Shown here: piece after piece, positions 52,050 through 61,143 of the stretch | How the letters are laid out: each line of letters starts with the position of its first letter | How positions within the stretch are numbered: the first letter of the stretch is position 1 | Assembly (NCBI GenBank): GCA_965227035.1 | Contig: OZ245724.1 | Coordinates: forward strand, 2,356,001 to 2,420,000 | Reading direction: 5' to 3' | Origin: CBDDFQ01 sp965227035 | GTDB taxonomy: Bacteria > Pseudomonadota > Gammaproteobacteria > Burkholderiales > Burkholderiaceae_C | DNA: 64,000 bases | Program-made: the position numbers and the translations under genes | The notes under the pieces: generated by a model | The model's database searches: none | What the model was told of the DNA's origin: nothing | The model's input: the letters and a program-made list of their open reading frames with translations, nothing else

Positions 52050-53114
52050 TCAAACGGCCGGATCGCGGTCGGTCCAGCGAATGTCGTCGATCGCTTTTAG
52101 CAGCTCCGGCGACAGCGTCTTGCCGTAGGCATCGACGTTTTCATCGAGCTGAGCCACGGTGGTCACCCCGATGATGGTGCTGGAAACCACCCATTTGTTG
52201 TAGCAAAAAGCCAGTGCCAGCTGAGTCGGCGTCATGCCGTTTTCCTTGGCGAGTGCGTTGTACTTTCGGGCGGCTTTCAATGCGTCGTCCCGTCCCCAGC
52301 GCTGAGCGCGTACCGAGTCGAAAATCGTGATGCGACCATCCTTCGGTGCATCGGCGCCGGTGAAGCCGCTTTTGTCGTACTTGCCGGTCAGCGCGCCGAA
52401 GGCGAGCGGCGAGTATGCAAGCAGGCCTACTTTTTCGCGGAACAGCGATTCGTCCAGACCGTTCTCTAGCGAGCGGTTGGTCAGGCAATACGGGTTCTGG
52501 GTGCAAGCGATCTTCGGCAGGCCATGCTGCTCTGCAATGCGTACGAACTCATGAATTCCCCAAGGCGTTTCGTTCGACAGTCCGATCGCGCGAACCTTGC
52601 CGGCCTTCACCAGCTTGCCGAATGCTTCCAGCTGCTCCTGCACCGACGGTGCTTCGCGCTCGTTGGCCGGATCGAAATACATCTCGCCGAACGCAGGAAC
52701 CTTGCGTGCCGGCCAATGCAACTGGTACAGATCGATCACGTCGGTCTTCAGGCGCTTCAGGCTTCCTTCGCAGGAATCGATGATGTCCTGCGCGAAGAAA
52801 CCGGGGCGCCCTTCGCGAATCCAGTTCATGCCGCGCGACGGGCCGGCCGCTTTGGTCGCAAGCACGACCTTGCTGCGCATGCCCTTGTTTTTCTCGAACC
52901 AGTTGCCGATGATTTTTTCTGTGGCACCGTAGGTGGGCGCGCGCGTGGGCACCGAATACATCTCTGCCGTGTCGATGAAATTGACGCCTCGCTCGACCGA
53001 GCGGTCGAGGATCGTGTGAGCTGTGGCTTCATCCACCTGTTCACCGAAAGTCATGGTTCCCAAGCAAATGGGGGCAACGTGCAAGTCGCTCGTGCCGAGT
53101 TGAACTGTTTTCAT
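52050..53114 (-). CDS. Aldo/keto reductase (Tas-like)
   Basis: 354 residues. TIM-barrel aldo/keto reductase close to E. coli Tas (LGTMTFGEQVDEATAHTILD; IDTAEMYSVP with the catalytic Tyr; LATKAAGPSR with Lys; LYQLHWP with His). NADP(H)-dependent carbonyl reduction; the true substrate of Tas-type enzymes is unknown. Ends 26 nt from plsY, same direction; divergent from the hydrolase at 53165. Confidence 0.9.
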   Translation of the reverse strand: MKTVQLGTSDLHVAPICLGTMTFGEQVDEATAHTILDRSVERGVNFIDTAEMYSVPTRAPTYGATEKIIGNWFEKNKGMRSKVVLATKAAGPSRGMNWIREGRPGFFAQDIIDSCEGSLKRLKTDVIDLYQLHWPARKVPAFGEMYFDPANEREAPSVQEQLEAFGKLVKAGKVRAIGLSNETPWGIHEFVRIAEQHGLPKIACTQNPYCLTNRSLENGLDESLFREKVGLLAYSPLAFGALTGKYDKSGFTGADAPKDGRITIFDSVRAQRWGRDDALKAARKYNALAKENGMTPTQLALAFCYNKWVVSSTIIGVTTVAQLDENVDAYGKTLSPELLKAIDDIRWTDRDPAV

Positions 53115-53164
53115 GCGGACCTCTTACCTCGATTTTTGTCGAAGGATCGAGTGTAAGAGTCCTT

Positions 53165-54097
53165 ATGATTCTTCGCATGTACAGCCCAAAGCGCCCCTCC
53201 CGTTCCGAATTCGTGCCAGTGCGAACCGCCCGTTATCACGTTCAGCAATGGGGCACTCCCCAGGCTGGCGTCCCGCCGATTTTCATGATGCATGGCTGGA
53301 TGGATGTGGCCGCATCGTTCCAGTTCGTGGTCGATGCCATGAAGTCGGATCGTCGTGTGATTGCTGCCGATTGGCGCGGCTTCGGACACACCGAATCGCC
53401 CAAGACCGACCATTACTGGTTCACCGACTATCTGGCCGATCTCGAATTGCTGATCGACCACTACTCGCCGGACGCGCCTATCGATCTGATCGGTCACAGC
53501 ATGGGCGGCAACGTGGTGATGATGTACGCCGGCGTGCGGCCTACGCGCATCCGAAAGCTGGTGAACCTGGAAGGGTTCGGCCTCGCAGCGACCTTGCCCG
53601 ATAAAGCTCCACGCCGATATGCCGACTGGATCGACGGAGTCAAGGAATTCAACCGAGGCAATGTCACTCTAAAGAGCTACCCGACTCTCGAGGCGGTCGC
53701 CGACCGTCTGATGAAAACCAACCGCAGGCTCGCGGCCGACAAGGCGCTCTGGTTGGCTCAACACTGGTCGAAGCGCACGACAGACGCCCAAGGCAATATC
53801 CAATTCGAGATCCTCGGCGACCCGGCCCATAAAACCACCAACTCACAGATCTACCGCGCCGACGAGGCGGTCGAGCTCTACAAACTCATTACCGCGCCGA
53901 CGCTGATGATCGAAGCCAGTGACGACACCCTGGCGGGCTACTACAAGAACGCCGAATACACCCGGGACGATTTCCACAAGCGGCTCGAGAACGTTGCCGA
54001 CTATCGAATCGAGCTGATCCCGGACTCGGGGCACATGCTGCATCACGACAAACCGGAGCTTGTCGCCAGCCTCATCGAGGACTTTTTGGGGTCATAA
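53165..54097 (+). CDS. Alpha/beta hydrolase
   Basis: 310 residues. Oxyanion loop MMHGWMDVAASF, nucleophile elbow GHSMGG with Ser112, and DSGHMLHHDKPE with the catalytic His. The first residues (MILRMYSPKRPSRSEFVPVRT) are non-hydrophobic, so it is cytoplasmic. The style resembles epoxide hydrolase/haloalkane dehalogenase relatives, but no substrate residues stand out. Starts 51 nt from the divergent aldo/keto reductase and ends 102 nt before prfB. Confidence 0.82.
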   Translation: MILRMYSPKRPSRSEFVPVRTARYHVQQWGTPQAGVPPIFMMHGWMDVAASFQFVVDAMKSDRRVIAADWRGFGHTESPKTDHYWFTDYLADLELLIDHYSPDAPIDLIGHSMGGNVVMMYAGVRPTRIRKLVNLEGFGLAATLPDKAPRRYADWIDGVKEFNRGNVTLKSYPTLEAVADRLMKTNRRLAADKALWLAQHWSKRTTDAQGNIQFEILGDPAHKTTNSQIYRADEAVELYKLITAPTLMIEASDDTLAGYYKNAEYTRDDFHKRLENVADYRIELIPDSGHMLHHDKPELVASLIEDFLGS

Positions 54098-54198
54098 AAG
54101 CCGGGGGTGGGCCGCATGAGAAAATACGAGGTTCGCCGGCGCTGAAGCGCAAGCACAGCCACCGGCCCCAATTCTTGAAAATCAGACAGGACCCCGTC

Positions 54199-55303
54199 AT
54201 GGAAGCAGAACGCATCAACACTATCGGTACCTCGCTCGCGGATTTGACCGCGCGTACCATCGATTTACGGGGGTATCTTTGACTTCGATGCCAAATCCGA
54301 ACGTCTGAGAACCGTCAACGCGTCACTGGAAGACCCTTCCGTCTGGAATGACCCGAAACGAGCCCAGGAACTGGGCCGCGAGAAAAAATCGCTCGACAGC
54401 GTGGTCGTCACGCTCGACAAACTCACGAGCGAGCTGTCCGACAGCACCGAGCTGTACGACATGGCCAAGGAAGAAGGCGACGAAGGCAGCCTGCAGTCGA
54501 TAGAAGCCGACGCTGCCAAACTGGCCAAGATCATCGAAGACCTCGAATTCCGCCGCATGTTCAACAACCCGGCCGATTCGATGAACGCTTTTCTCGATAT
54601 CCAGGCCGGCGCAGGCGGCACCGAAGCCTGCGACTGGGCAAGCATGCTGCTTCGCCAATATCTGCGATACGCGGAACGCAAGGGCTTCAAGCCCGAAGTC
54701 ATGGAAGAGTCGGCGGGCGACGTGGCCGGCATCAAGAGCGCGACCATCAAGCTCGAAGGCGAATACGCGTTCGGCCTGCTGCGAACCGAAACCGGTGTGC
54801 ATCGGCTGGTCCGCAAGTCGCCGTTCGATTCGTCGGGCGGACGTCACACGTCGTTCGCGTCTGTGTTCGTGTACCCCGAAGTCGACGACAACATCGAGAT
54901 CGAAATCAACCCGGCCGACGTTCGTGTCGACACCTACCGTGCCAGCGGCGCGGGCGGACAGCACATCAACAAGACCGATTCCGCAGTTCGACTCACGCAC
55001 ATCCCCACGGGTATCGTGGTGCAGTGCCAGAACGACCGATCGCAGCACCGCAACCGCGACGAAGCGTGGAGCATGTTGCGCTCGCGGATGTTCGAACACG
55101 AAATGCGCAAGAAGATGGCCGAGCAGCAAAAGCTCGAAGACAGCAAGACCGATGTCGGCTGGGGTCATCAGATTCGCTCTTACGTGCTCGATCAAAGCCG
55201 TATCAAGGATTTGCGTACCAACGTGGAAGTGTCCAACACGCAGAAAGTGCTGGACGGCGACCTCGACCCCTTCATCGAAGCTTCCTTAAAACAAGGCGTT
55301 TAA
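54199..55303 (+). CDS. prfB: Peptide chain release factor 2, with programmed +1 frameshift
   Basis: 367 residues after the shift. Frame 1 runs from ATG 54199 through 27 codons to an in-frame TGA (54280-54282) in the context CTT TGA C; the second frame begins at 54281 and runs to 55303. This is the autoregulatory site that lets low RF2 levels cause frameshifting into its own full product. SPF (KSPFDSSGG, stop recognition) and GGQ (GAGGQHINKTD, peptide release) are intact. Followed by pepN and not by lysS. It should not be taken for a pseudogene. Confidence 0.97.
54267..54283 (+). promoter_or_regulatory. prfB programmed +1 frameshift site
   Basis: The sequence ACGGGGGTATCTTTGAC contains the Shine-Dalgarno-like GGGGG, then CTT TGA C with the standard three-base spacing. 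It differs from the E. coli site only by C in place of A at the first base of the SD-like element. Confidence 0.93.
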
Positions 55304-55351
55304 GACTCGACAAGAGCTTGAAGGTCACCAAACAATTTCTGGAGATCCCGC

Positions 55352-58039
55352 ATGATGCGTGAAGGACAAACAACGGTGATTTGCCGTGAAGACTACGCTG
55401 CCCCGGCGTACTGGATCGATACGGTCGACCTGTGCTTCGACCTCGATCCCGCGAAGACCCGTGTGCTCAACAAGATGCATCTGCGCCGCAATGCCGACGT
55501 CGCATCGCAACCGCTCAAACTCGACGGCGACGAGCTGAACCTGGCGCGAGTTCTGGTGAACGGCCAGGGTACCTCGTTCAAGATGGAAGAAGGTCGACTG
55601 GTGCTGGACAACCTGCCCGACGAGTTCGATCTGGAAATTTTCACGACTTGCGCGCCTGCCAAGAACACCAAGCTCATGGGCTTGTACGTGAGCAACGATT
55701 CCTTCTTCACGCAATGCGAAGCAGAAGGCTTTCGCCGCATCACCTACTTCCTCGACCGTCCCGATGTGATGGCCATGTTCACTGTGACGCTGCGCGCCGA
55801 CAAGGCGAAGTATCCAGTGCTGCTGTCGAACGGGAATCTGGTCGAGCAAGGCGACATGACCGGCGAACACGCTGGCCGCCATTTCGCGAAATGGGTCGAT
55901 CCGCATCGCAAGCCTTCGTATCTGTTCGCGCTGGTTGCGGGCAAGCTGGTGGCGCGTGAGCAGCGCATCACCTCGCGTGCGGGCAAGGATCATCTGCTGC
56001 AGGTGTTCGTGCGTCCTGGCGATCTGGACAAGACCGAACACGCGATGAACTCGCTCATGGCATCGGTCGCGTGGGACGAAGCGCGCTTCGGCCTGCCGCT
56101 CGATCTGGAGCGATTCATGATTGTCGCGACCAGCGACTTCAACATGGGCGCAATGGAAAACAAGGGCCTGAACATCTTCAACACCAAGTACGTGTTGGCG
56201 AATCAGGCAACTGCCACCGACAGCGATTACTCGAACATCGAAAGCGTTGTCGGCCACGAGTACTTCCACAACTGGACCGGCAATCGCGTGACCTGCCGCG
56301 ACTGGTTTCAGTTGAGCCTGAAAGAAGGCCTCACGGTTTTCCGGGATCAGGAATTCAGCCAGGATCTGGCGGGTGAAGCATCGGCTCGCGCAGTCAAGCG
56401 CATAGAAGACGTTCGAGTCCTTCGTACCGCGCAGTTCCCGGAAGATGCAGGCCCGATGGCGCACCCGGTTCGACCCGACAGCTACATCGAGATCAACAAT
56501 TTCTACACGGTCACCATTTACGAAAAAGGTGCCGAAGTCGTTCGCATGATGCAGACGCTGGTAGGCCGCGCAGGCTTCGCCAAGGGCATGACCTTGTACT
56601 TCGAACGTCACGATGGCCACGCGGTCACCTGTGACGATTTCGCGCAAGCCATTGCCGATGCGAACCCAGACTCCGACCTGGCTCGCCTGCTGCCGAAGTT
56701 CAAGCGCTGGTATTTCCAGGCCGGCACGCCCCGCCTGAAAGCCACCGGCGTGTACGACGCGGCGAATCGCACCTACACACTCACGCTCGCTCAAAGCTGC
56801 GCTCCCACGCCCGGTCAAGCCGTCAAGTTGCCGTTCGTGATTCCGGTTGCCCTGGGCCTGCTCGATGCATCCGGCAAGGAACTGCCCCTGCAGTTGCCGC
56901 ATTGGAACGAGCCGGAATTCGGATCGCGCACCTTCGTCTTGACAGAAGACACCGAGACCTTCGTCTTCACCAATATCGACAGCGAGCCGGTTCCTTCCAT
57001 CCTTCGCGGATTCAGCGCGCCCGTGGTTCTCGAATACGACTACACCGATGCGCAGCTGCTCACCCTGCTGGCCTTCGATCCCGATCCGTTCAATCGCTGG
57101 GAAGCAGCGCAGCGTTTGGCGATTCGTCGTGCACTGGCGTTCGTGGCGCAGCCCGCGTCCGAACCGATCGAGCTCGACGCACCTTTCGTCGAAGCGCTGC
57201 GCGCGGTGTTGCGTCACCCCGAGCTTGATGCTGCATTCAAGGAACTCGTGCTCACGCTCCCCGGCGAGAGCTACATTTCCGAGCAACTCGCACTGGTCGA
57301 CCCGCAGCGAATCCACGCGGTGCGCGAAGCCATGCGTCAGCAGCTTGCCGAGGCGTTGCAATCCGACTGGGCTTGGGCGGTAGATACCTACACCGAGCAC
57401 GGCGCGTACAAACCCGATCCGATTCCCTCGGGTCATCGTGCACTGGTCGGCATGGCGCTCACGAATCTGTGTCTCGCGGCTCGCACCAGCGGCGACACGA
57501 TCTGGCCTGGCAAGACCTATCAGCGATTCAAGGACGCCGGCAACATGACCGACCGTTTCAACGCACTGTCGGCGCTGGTGTCGAGTGGTCATTCCCTGGC
57601 GGCCGAAGCCTTGGCGAAGTTCCACGCCATGTTCAAGGACGAGGCGCTTGTTCTGGACAAATGGTTCGCGCTTCAGGCCGGTGCTCCCGACCGCAACGGG
57701 AACATCCTGCCCGCAGTCAAACAGTTGTTGAAGCACCCCGACTTCAGCCTGCGCAATCCCAACCGGGCGCGCAGCGTGATCTTCAGTTTCTGCAGCGCGA
57801 ACCCCGGCGCGTTCCATCGTTCCGATGCAGCAGGCTACGTGTTCTGGAGCGAACGCGTCATCGAACTCGATGCGATCAACCCGCAGGTTGCGGCGCGCCT
57901 CGCACGTGCGCTCGATCGCTGGAGCAAGCTCGTGGAACCCTACCGCAGCGCAGCGCGCGAAGCGATCGCGCGAGTTGCCGCGAAACCCGACCTGAGCAAC
58001 GACGTTCACGAAGTCGTGACGCGTGCTCTTGCCGATTGA
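55352..58039 (+). CDS. pepN: Aminopeptidase N (M1 family)
   Basis: 895 residues, standard gammaproteobacterial-type PepN length. Zinc site HEYFH (His302, Glu303, His306) with Glu325 18 residues later, and the exopeptidase motif GAMEN at about 266-270. A broad-specificity cytoplasmic peptidase. Preceded by prfB (48 nt) and followed by fbp (13 nt), an order seen in Burkholderiales. Confidence 0.96.
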   Translation: MMREGQTTVICREDYAAPAYWIDTVDLCFDLDPAKTRVLNKMHLRRNADVASQPLKLDGDELNLARVLVNGQGTSFKMEEGRLVLDNLPDEFDLEIFTTCAPAKNTKLMGLYVSNDSFFTQCEAEGFRRITYFLDRPDVMAMFTVTLRADKAKYPVLLSNGNLVEQGDMTGEHAGRHFAKWVDPHRKPSYLFALVAGKLVAREQRITSRAGKDHLLQVFVRPGDLDKTEHAMNSLMASVAWDEARFGLPLDLERFMIVATSDFNMGAMENKGLNIFNTKYVLANQATATDSDYSNIESVVGHEYFHNWTGNRVTCRDWFQLSLKEGLTVFRDQEFSQDLAGEASARAVKRIEDVRVLRTAQFPEDAGPMAHPVRPDSYIEINNFYTVTIYEKGAEVVRMMQTLVGRAGFAKGMTLYFERHDGHAVTCDDFAQAIADANPDSDLARLLPKFKRWYFQAGTPRLKATGVYDAANRTYTLTLAQSCAPTPGQAVKLPFVIPVALGLLDASGKELPLQLPHWNEPEFGSRTFVLTEDTETFVFTNIDSEPVPSILRGFSAPVVLEYDYTDAQLLTLLAFDPDPFNRWEAAQRLAIRRALAFVAQPASEPIELDAPFVEALRAVLRHPELDAAFKELVLTLPGESYISEQLALVDPQRIHAVREAMRQQLAEALQSDWAWAVDTYTEHGAYKPDPIPSGHRALVGMALTNLCLAARTSGDTIWPGKTYQRFKDAGNMTDRFNALSALVSSGHSLAAEALAKFHAMFKDEALVLDKWFALQAGAPDRNGNILPAVKQLLKHPDFSLRNPNRARSVIFSFCSANPGAFHRSDAAGYVFWSERVIELDAINPQVAARLARALDRWSKLVEPYRSAAREAIARVAAKPDLSNDVHEVVTRALAD

Positions 58040-58052
58040 TCTGGATATATTT

Positions 58053-59081
58053 ATGACCAAACCGATTTCACTTACCCGCTATCTCATCGAGCAGCAGCGT
58101 CGCGCCGAAGGCGGCGCGTCCGAAGCGCCGGGGCACGTTCCCGCGCAACTGCGACTGCTTATCGAAGTCGTTGCACGCGCCTGCAAGAGCATCAGCCATG
58201 CAGTGAACAAAGGTGCGCTCGGCGGCGTGTTGGGTGCAGCCGAAACCGAGAACGTTCAAGGCGAAATCCAGAAGAAGCTGGACATCATCGCCAACGAAGT
58301 GCTGATCGAAGCCAACGAATGGGGCGGCCATCTGGCGGCCATGGCCAGCGAAGAGATGGACACGATCTACGCAGTGCCGAATCGCTATCCGCAAGGTGAA
58401 TATCTGCTGCTGTTCGATCCCCTCGACGGTTCTAGCAACATCGACGTGAACGTCAGCATCGGCACCATCTTCAGCGTGCTCAAGAAGCCCGAAGGCGGCG
58501 CCGACGTGAGCGAAAAAGATTTCCTGCAAGCGGGTGCGAAGCAGGTGGCTGCCGGATATTGCGTCTACGGCCCGCAAACCACCCTGGTGCTGACATTCGG
58601 CGCAGGCGTCGCGATGTTCACGCTGGATCGCGAGCAAGGCTCTTTCGTGCTCACCCAAGACGACGTGAAAATCCCGGAAGACACCAAGGAATTCGCGATC
58701 AACATGAGCAATATGCGCCACTGGGACGAGCCGGTGAAGCGATACATCGACGAAGCCTTGCAGGGCAAGGAAGGCGTGCGGGGCAAGGACTTCAACATGC
58801 GCTGGATTGCCAGCATGGTGGCCGATGTGCACCGGATCCTGACCCGCGGCGGCATCTTCATGTACCCCTGGGACAAGCGCGAGCCGAACAAGCCCGGCAA
58901 GCTGCGCCTGATGTACGAAGCGAATCCGATGAGCTGGCTGGTCGAGCAAGCCGGTGGCGCATCGACCGACGGACGCCAGCGCATTCTCGACATCGAGCCG
59001 ACGCAGTTGCATCAGCGCGTGAGCGTGGTGCTCGGCTCGAAGAATGAAGTCGAACGCGTCACCTCGTATCACACCAAATAA
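58053..59081 (+). CDS. fbp: Fructose-1,6-bisphosphatase, class 1
   Basis: 342 residues from ATG 58053. Metal site DPLDGSSNIDVNVSIGTIF, the N-terminal helix ISLTRYLIEQQRR, and the substrate-binding GGIFMYPWD and the NPMSWLVEQAGG segment are all present. Gluconeogenic removal of the 1-phosphate. Overlaps nothing; a gene of 99 codons follows 19 nt later. Confidence 0.96.
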   Translation: MTKPISLTRYLIEQQRRAEGGASEAPGHVPAQLRLLIEVVARACKSISHAVNKGALGGVLGAAETENVQGEIQKKLDIIANEVLIEANEWGGHLAAMASEEMDTIYAVPNRYPQGEYLLLFDPLDGSSNIDVNVSIGTIFSVLKKPEGGADVSEKDFLQAGAKQVAAGYCVYGPQTTLVLTFGAGVAMFTLDREQGSFVLTQDDVKIPEDTKEFAINMSNMRHWDEPVKRYIDEALQGKEGVRGKDFNMRWIASMVADVHRILTRGGIFMYPWDKREPNKPGKLRLMYEANPMSWLVEQAGGASTDGRQRILDIEPTQLHQRVSVVLGSKNEVERVTSYHTK

Positions 59082-59100
59082 AGCAGAAGCGTAGAGCACC

Positions 59101-59400
59101 ATGAGCGAAAACACTCCCATCCCAGAGAACACCACAGGCACCCCCGACACTGCGGCAACTGCTGCTCCGGCAGACACCCTGCCCGATCATTTGTCGGTAG
59201 ATCCACGCAGCCCGTTCTTCAACGCTGAAGTCTGCGAGCGCGATATCGGCATCCGCTTCAACGGCAAAGAGCGTCAGGACGTCGAGGAATATTGCATCAG
59301 CGAAGGCTGGATCAAGGTTCCTGCCGGCAAAACGGTCGACCGCAAAGGTCGCCCTCTGCTGATCAAACTCAAGGGCAAGGTCGAGGCTTACTTCGAGTGA
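59101..59400 (+). CDS. DUF3297 small protein
   Basis: 99 residues. The N-terminus is low-complexity Thr/Ala/Pro (residues 5-28); the conserved part DHLSVDPRSPFFNAEVCERDIGIRF to the end, KTVDRKGRPLLIKLKGKVEAYFE, matches the glutathione-peroxidase-misnamed DUF3297 family. Function unknown. In line with fbp and a small membrane-protein gene. Confidence 0.85.
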   Translation: MSENTPIPENTTGTPDTAATAAPADTLPDHLSVDPRSPFFNAEVCERDIGIRFNGKERQDVEEYCISEGWIKVPAGKTVDRKGRPLLIKLKGKVEAYFE

Positions 59401-59431
59401 TCGAAGTCAATTCATCGACACGAGAATCAAG

Positions 59432-59794
59432 ATGACCATCAGCCTGCAAACACCCCGCTGGACCAATCCGAAACTGACCGCCGCTCAAAAAATCGAGCTG
59501 GCCAAGCAAGTGGAAAAAGTCGGCGCCAAGAAACTTGCGCTTCGCATGTGCCCTCCCGACAAAGCGCGCTTTTCGTGGGCCATAGGCGGAATAGTTGTCG
59601 GCATGCTGATCGTGATTCTGTTGGGCAACGTGTCCAAGCACTTCCTGGTTGCCGGCACATTCATCTCGCTGCTCGGATTCATCATGTTGCCCGTGGCCAT
59701 CTACGGCACCACGGTCAACTACATCAACAGCTCGAACTGGCTGGCCGAGATCGGCAAGTACTACGGGCGCGATCGGGCCAAGTACGGCAATTGA
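59432..59794 (+). CDS. Small two-helix membrane protein, unrecognised
   Basis: 120 residues. A basic, amphipathic N-terminal region (KLTAAQKIELAKQVEKVGAKKLALR) precedes two membrane helices at about 47-65 and 70-90 with a short loop, then a cytoplasmic C-terminus. No Cys motif or signal peptide, and no family recognised. Its tail ends 58 nt before the GTG of the AlkB gene; a small imperfect direct repeat lies in that spacer. Confidence 0.65.
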   Translation: MTISLQTPRWTNPKLTAAQKIELAKQVEKVGAKKLALRMCPPDKARFSWAIGGIVVGMLIVILLGNVSKHFLVAGTFISLLGFIMLPVAIYGTTVNYINSSNWLAEIGKYYGRDRAKYGN

Positions 59795-59852
59795 ATGGGC
59801 GATTGATCAGGCAATTCGTTGGGCAATTGATTGCGCAAAAGACCGGGCTGGC

Positions 59853-60509
59853 GTGGACTCCGAATCTCTAGATCTTTTCGCACCGGACTTGCCGCCTCCG
59901 GTGCAGCACCTTGCACCCGGTGCAGTCGTTCTTCGCGGCTTCGCGCTTCCCTGGGTCGACGATATCCTTCCGGTCATAGAAGAGCTGGACGCTGCTGACT
60001 CGTTCCGGAACATGGTCACGCGAGGCGGCTACACGATCTCGGTGGCGCTGACGAATCTGGGCGAGTTGGGATGGACATCGGACCGGCGCGGTTACCGCTA
60101 TTCGCCGCTAGATCCTGAAACCGGCCGACCCTGGCACGACTTGCCCGGAGCGTTTCGCTCGCTTGCAGTCGCCGCCGCCGAGGCCGCGGGCTATCCGGGT
60201 TTCGATCCAGATGCCTGTCTCGTGAATCGATACCTTCCCGGTAACCGTCTTACCTTGCATCAGGACAAGAACGAGCGCGACTTCACCGCGCCCATCGTTT
60301 CGGTATCGCTAGGACTGCCGGCCACTTTCCTGTTCGGCGGCGACGAGCGATCCGACAAAACGCAGAAAGTGAAGCTGGTGCATGGGGATGTCGCGGTTTG
60401 GGGAAGCGTAAGCCGAATGCGATATCACGGCGTATCGCCATTGAAGGACGGCAAGCACCCGCTCCTGGGTTCGAGACGAATCAACCTGACATTCCGCAAA
60501 GCCGGGTGA
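59853..60509 (+). CDS. alkB: DNA oxidative demethylase AlkB
   Basis: 218 residues from a GTG at 59853, chosen because the family N-terminus (LDLFAPD) begins there; longer reading would include repeat-derived residues. Fe(II)/2-oxoglutarate dioxygenase ligands His136, Asp138 and His192 are present, as are Arg209 and Arg215 for 2-oxoglutarate; NRYLPGNRLTLHQDK and GDVAVWGSVSRMRYHG are the classical stretches. Repairs 1-methyladenine and 3-methylcytosine. The start choice is moderately sure. Confidence 0.92.
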   Translation: MDSESLDLFAPDLPPPVQHLAPGAVVLRGFALPWVDDILPVIEELDAADSFRNMVTRGGYTISVALTNLGELGWTSDRRGYRYSPLDPETGRPWHDLPGAFRSLAVAAAEAAGYPGFDPDACLVNRYLPGNRLTLHQDKNERDFTAPIVSVSLGLPATFLFGGDERSDKTQKVKLVHGDVAVWGSVSRMRYHGVSPLKDGKHPLLGSRRINLTFRKAG

Positions 60510-60651
60510 CGCTTGCAGCCAACACGACTGCGACAGACGCCACACTTGCCGCGACTTCCATCTGTAAAGCTGACCGAAGGAACCAAAACCTGATTGCGTG
60601 CAGCAATTCTTCGGTTAATCTCGGAATATGTAACAAACTGAGGGGTTAGCG

Positions 60652-61143
60652 ATGGCAATTCGATTTGCGCAGCGGCTTGCCTTTGCCATTTCGGGATTCG
60701 CGGATTCGTTGAGTTTTGGACAGGTGGTCCGTTTCAACGACAGTGACGACGTCGACAAGTATCTCGATCTCACCGAGAGCCAGAAACAGCGCGTGATTCC
60801 CAGCGAATCCGACGAGCGCGAACGCGACATGCTGTTCGCCAAAATCATCCGCGACATTCGCAAGCGGCACATCAAGCTGTCTTTCAAGCCGGAAACCGTG
60901 ACTATCGTGACGATTCCACCGGAGGACGATCCGATGCATCTGCAGGCGCTCTTTTTCTGGTGCGCCTACTTCGACGAAGAAATTCCTCGAATCCTGGAGG
61001 CCTACACGCTGCTTGGCCCGGATGCCGACGCAGAAGCCATGCGTCGCGCAATAGACAAGATCACATTCGAGAACAGCTCGCATCGCACCGACGCTTTCAT
61101 GGCGGTGTCCCAGCGCGAAGGCGTCGATATCAGGCTCGATTAG
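60652..61143 (+). CDS. Conserved-looking protein of unknown function
   Basis: 163 residues. The N-terminus (MAIRFAQRLAFAISGFADSLSFG) is weakly hydrophobic and could be a membrane-associating helix. The rest is mixed, acidic and basic: a helical segment DERERDMLFAKIIRDIRKRHIK, then a strand FKPETVTIVTIPPEDDPM and a helix-rich end. No motif recognised. Its stop codon overlaps that of the leftward MmgE/PrpD gene (shared TTAG). Confidence 0.6.
   Translation: MAIRFAQRLAFAISGFADSLSFGQVVRFNDSDDVDKYLDLTESQKQRVIPSESDERERDMLFAKIIRDIRKRHIKLSFKPETVTIVTIPPEDDPMHLQALFFWCAYFDEEIPRILEAYTLLGPDADAEAMRRAIDKITFENSSHRTDAFMAVSQREGVDIRLD

Noticed and set aside
54280..54282. In-frame TGA near the start of prfB as evidence of a pseudogene
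   Set aside because: Context (SD-like GGGGG, CTT TGA C) is the known programmed frameshift, and the rest of RF2 is intact.
55325..58060. A 911-codon open frame on the minus strand opposite pepN
   Set aside because: It mirrors the whole of pepN, whose zinc motif and length are certain. The antisense product has no recognisable motif and a composition typical of a shadow frame in GC-rich DNA.
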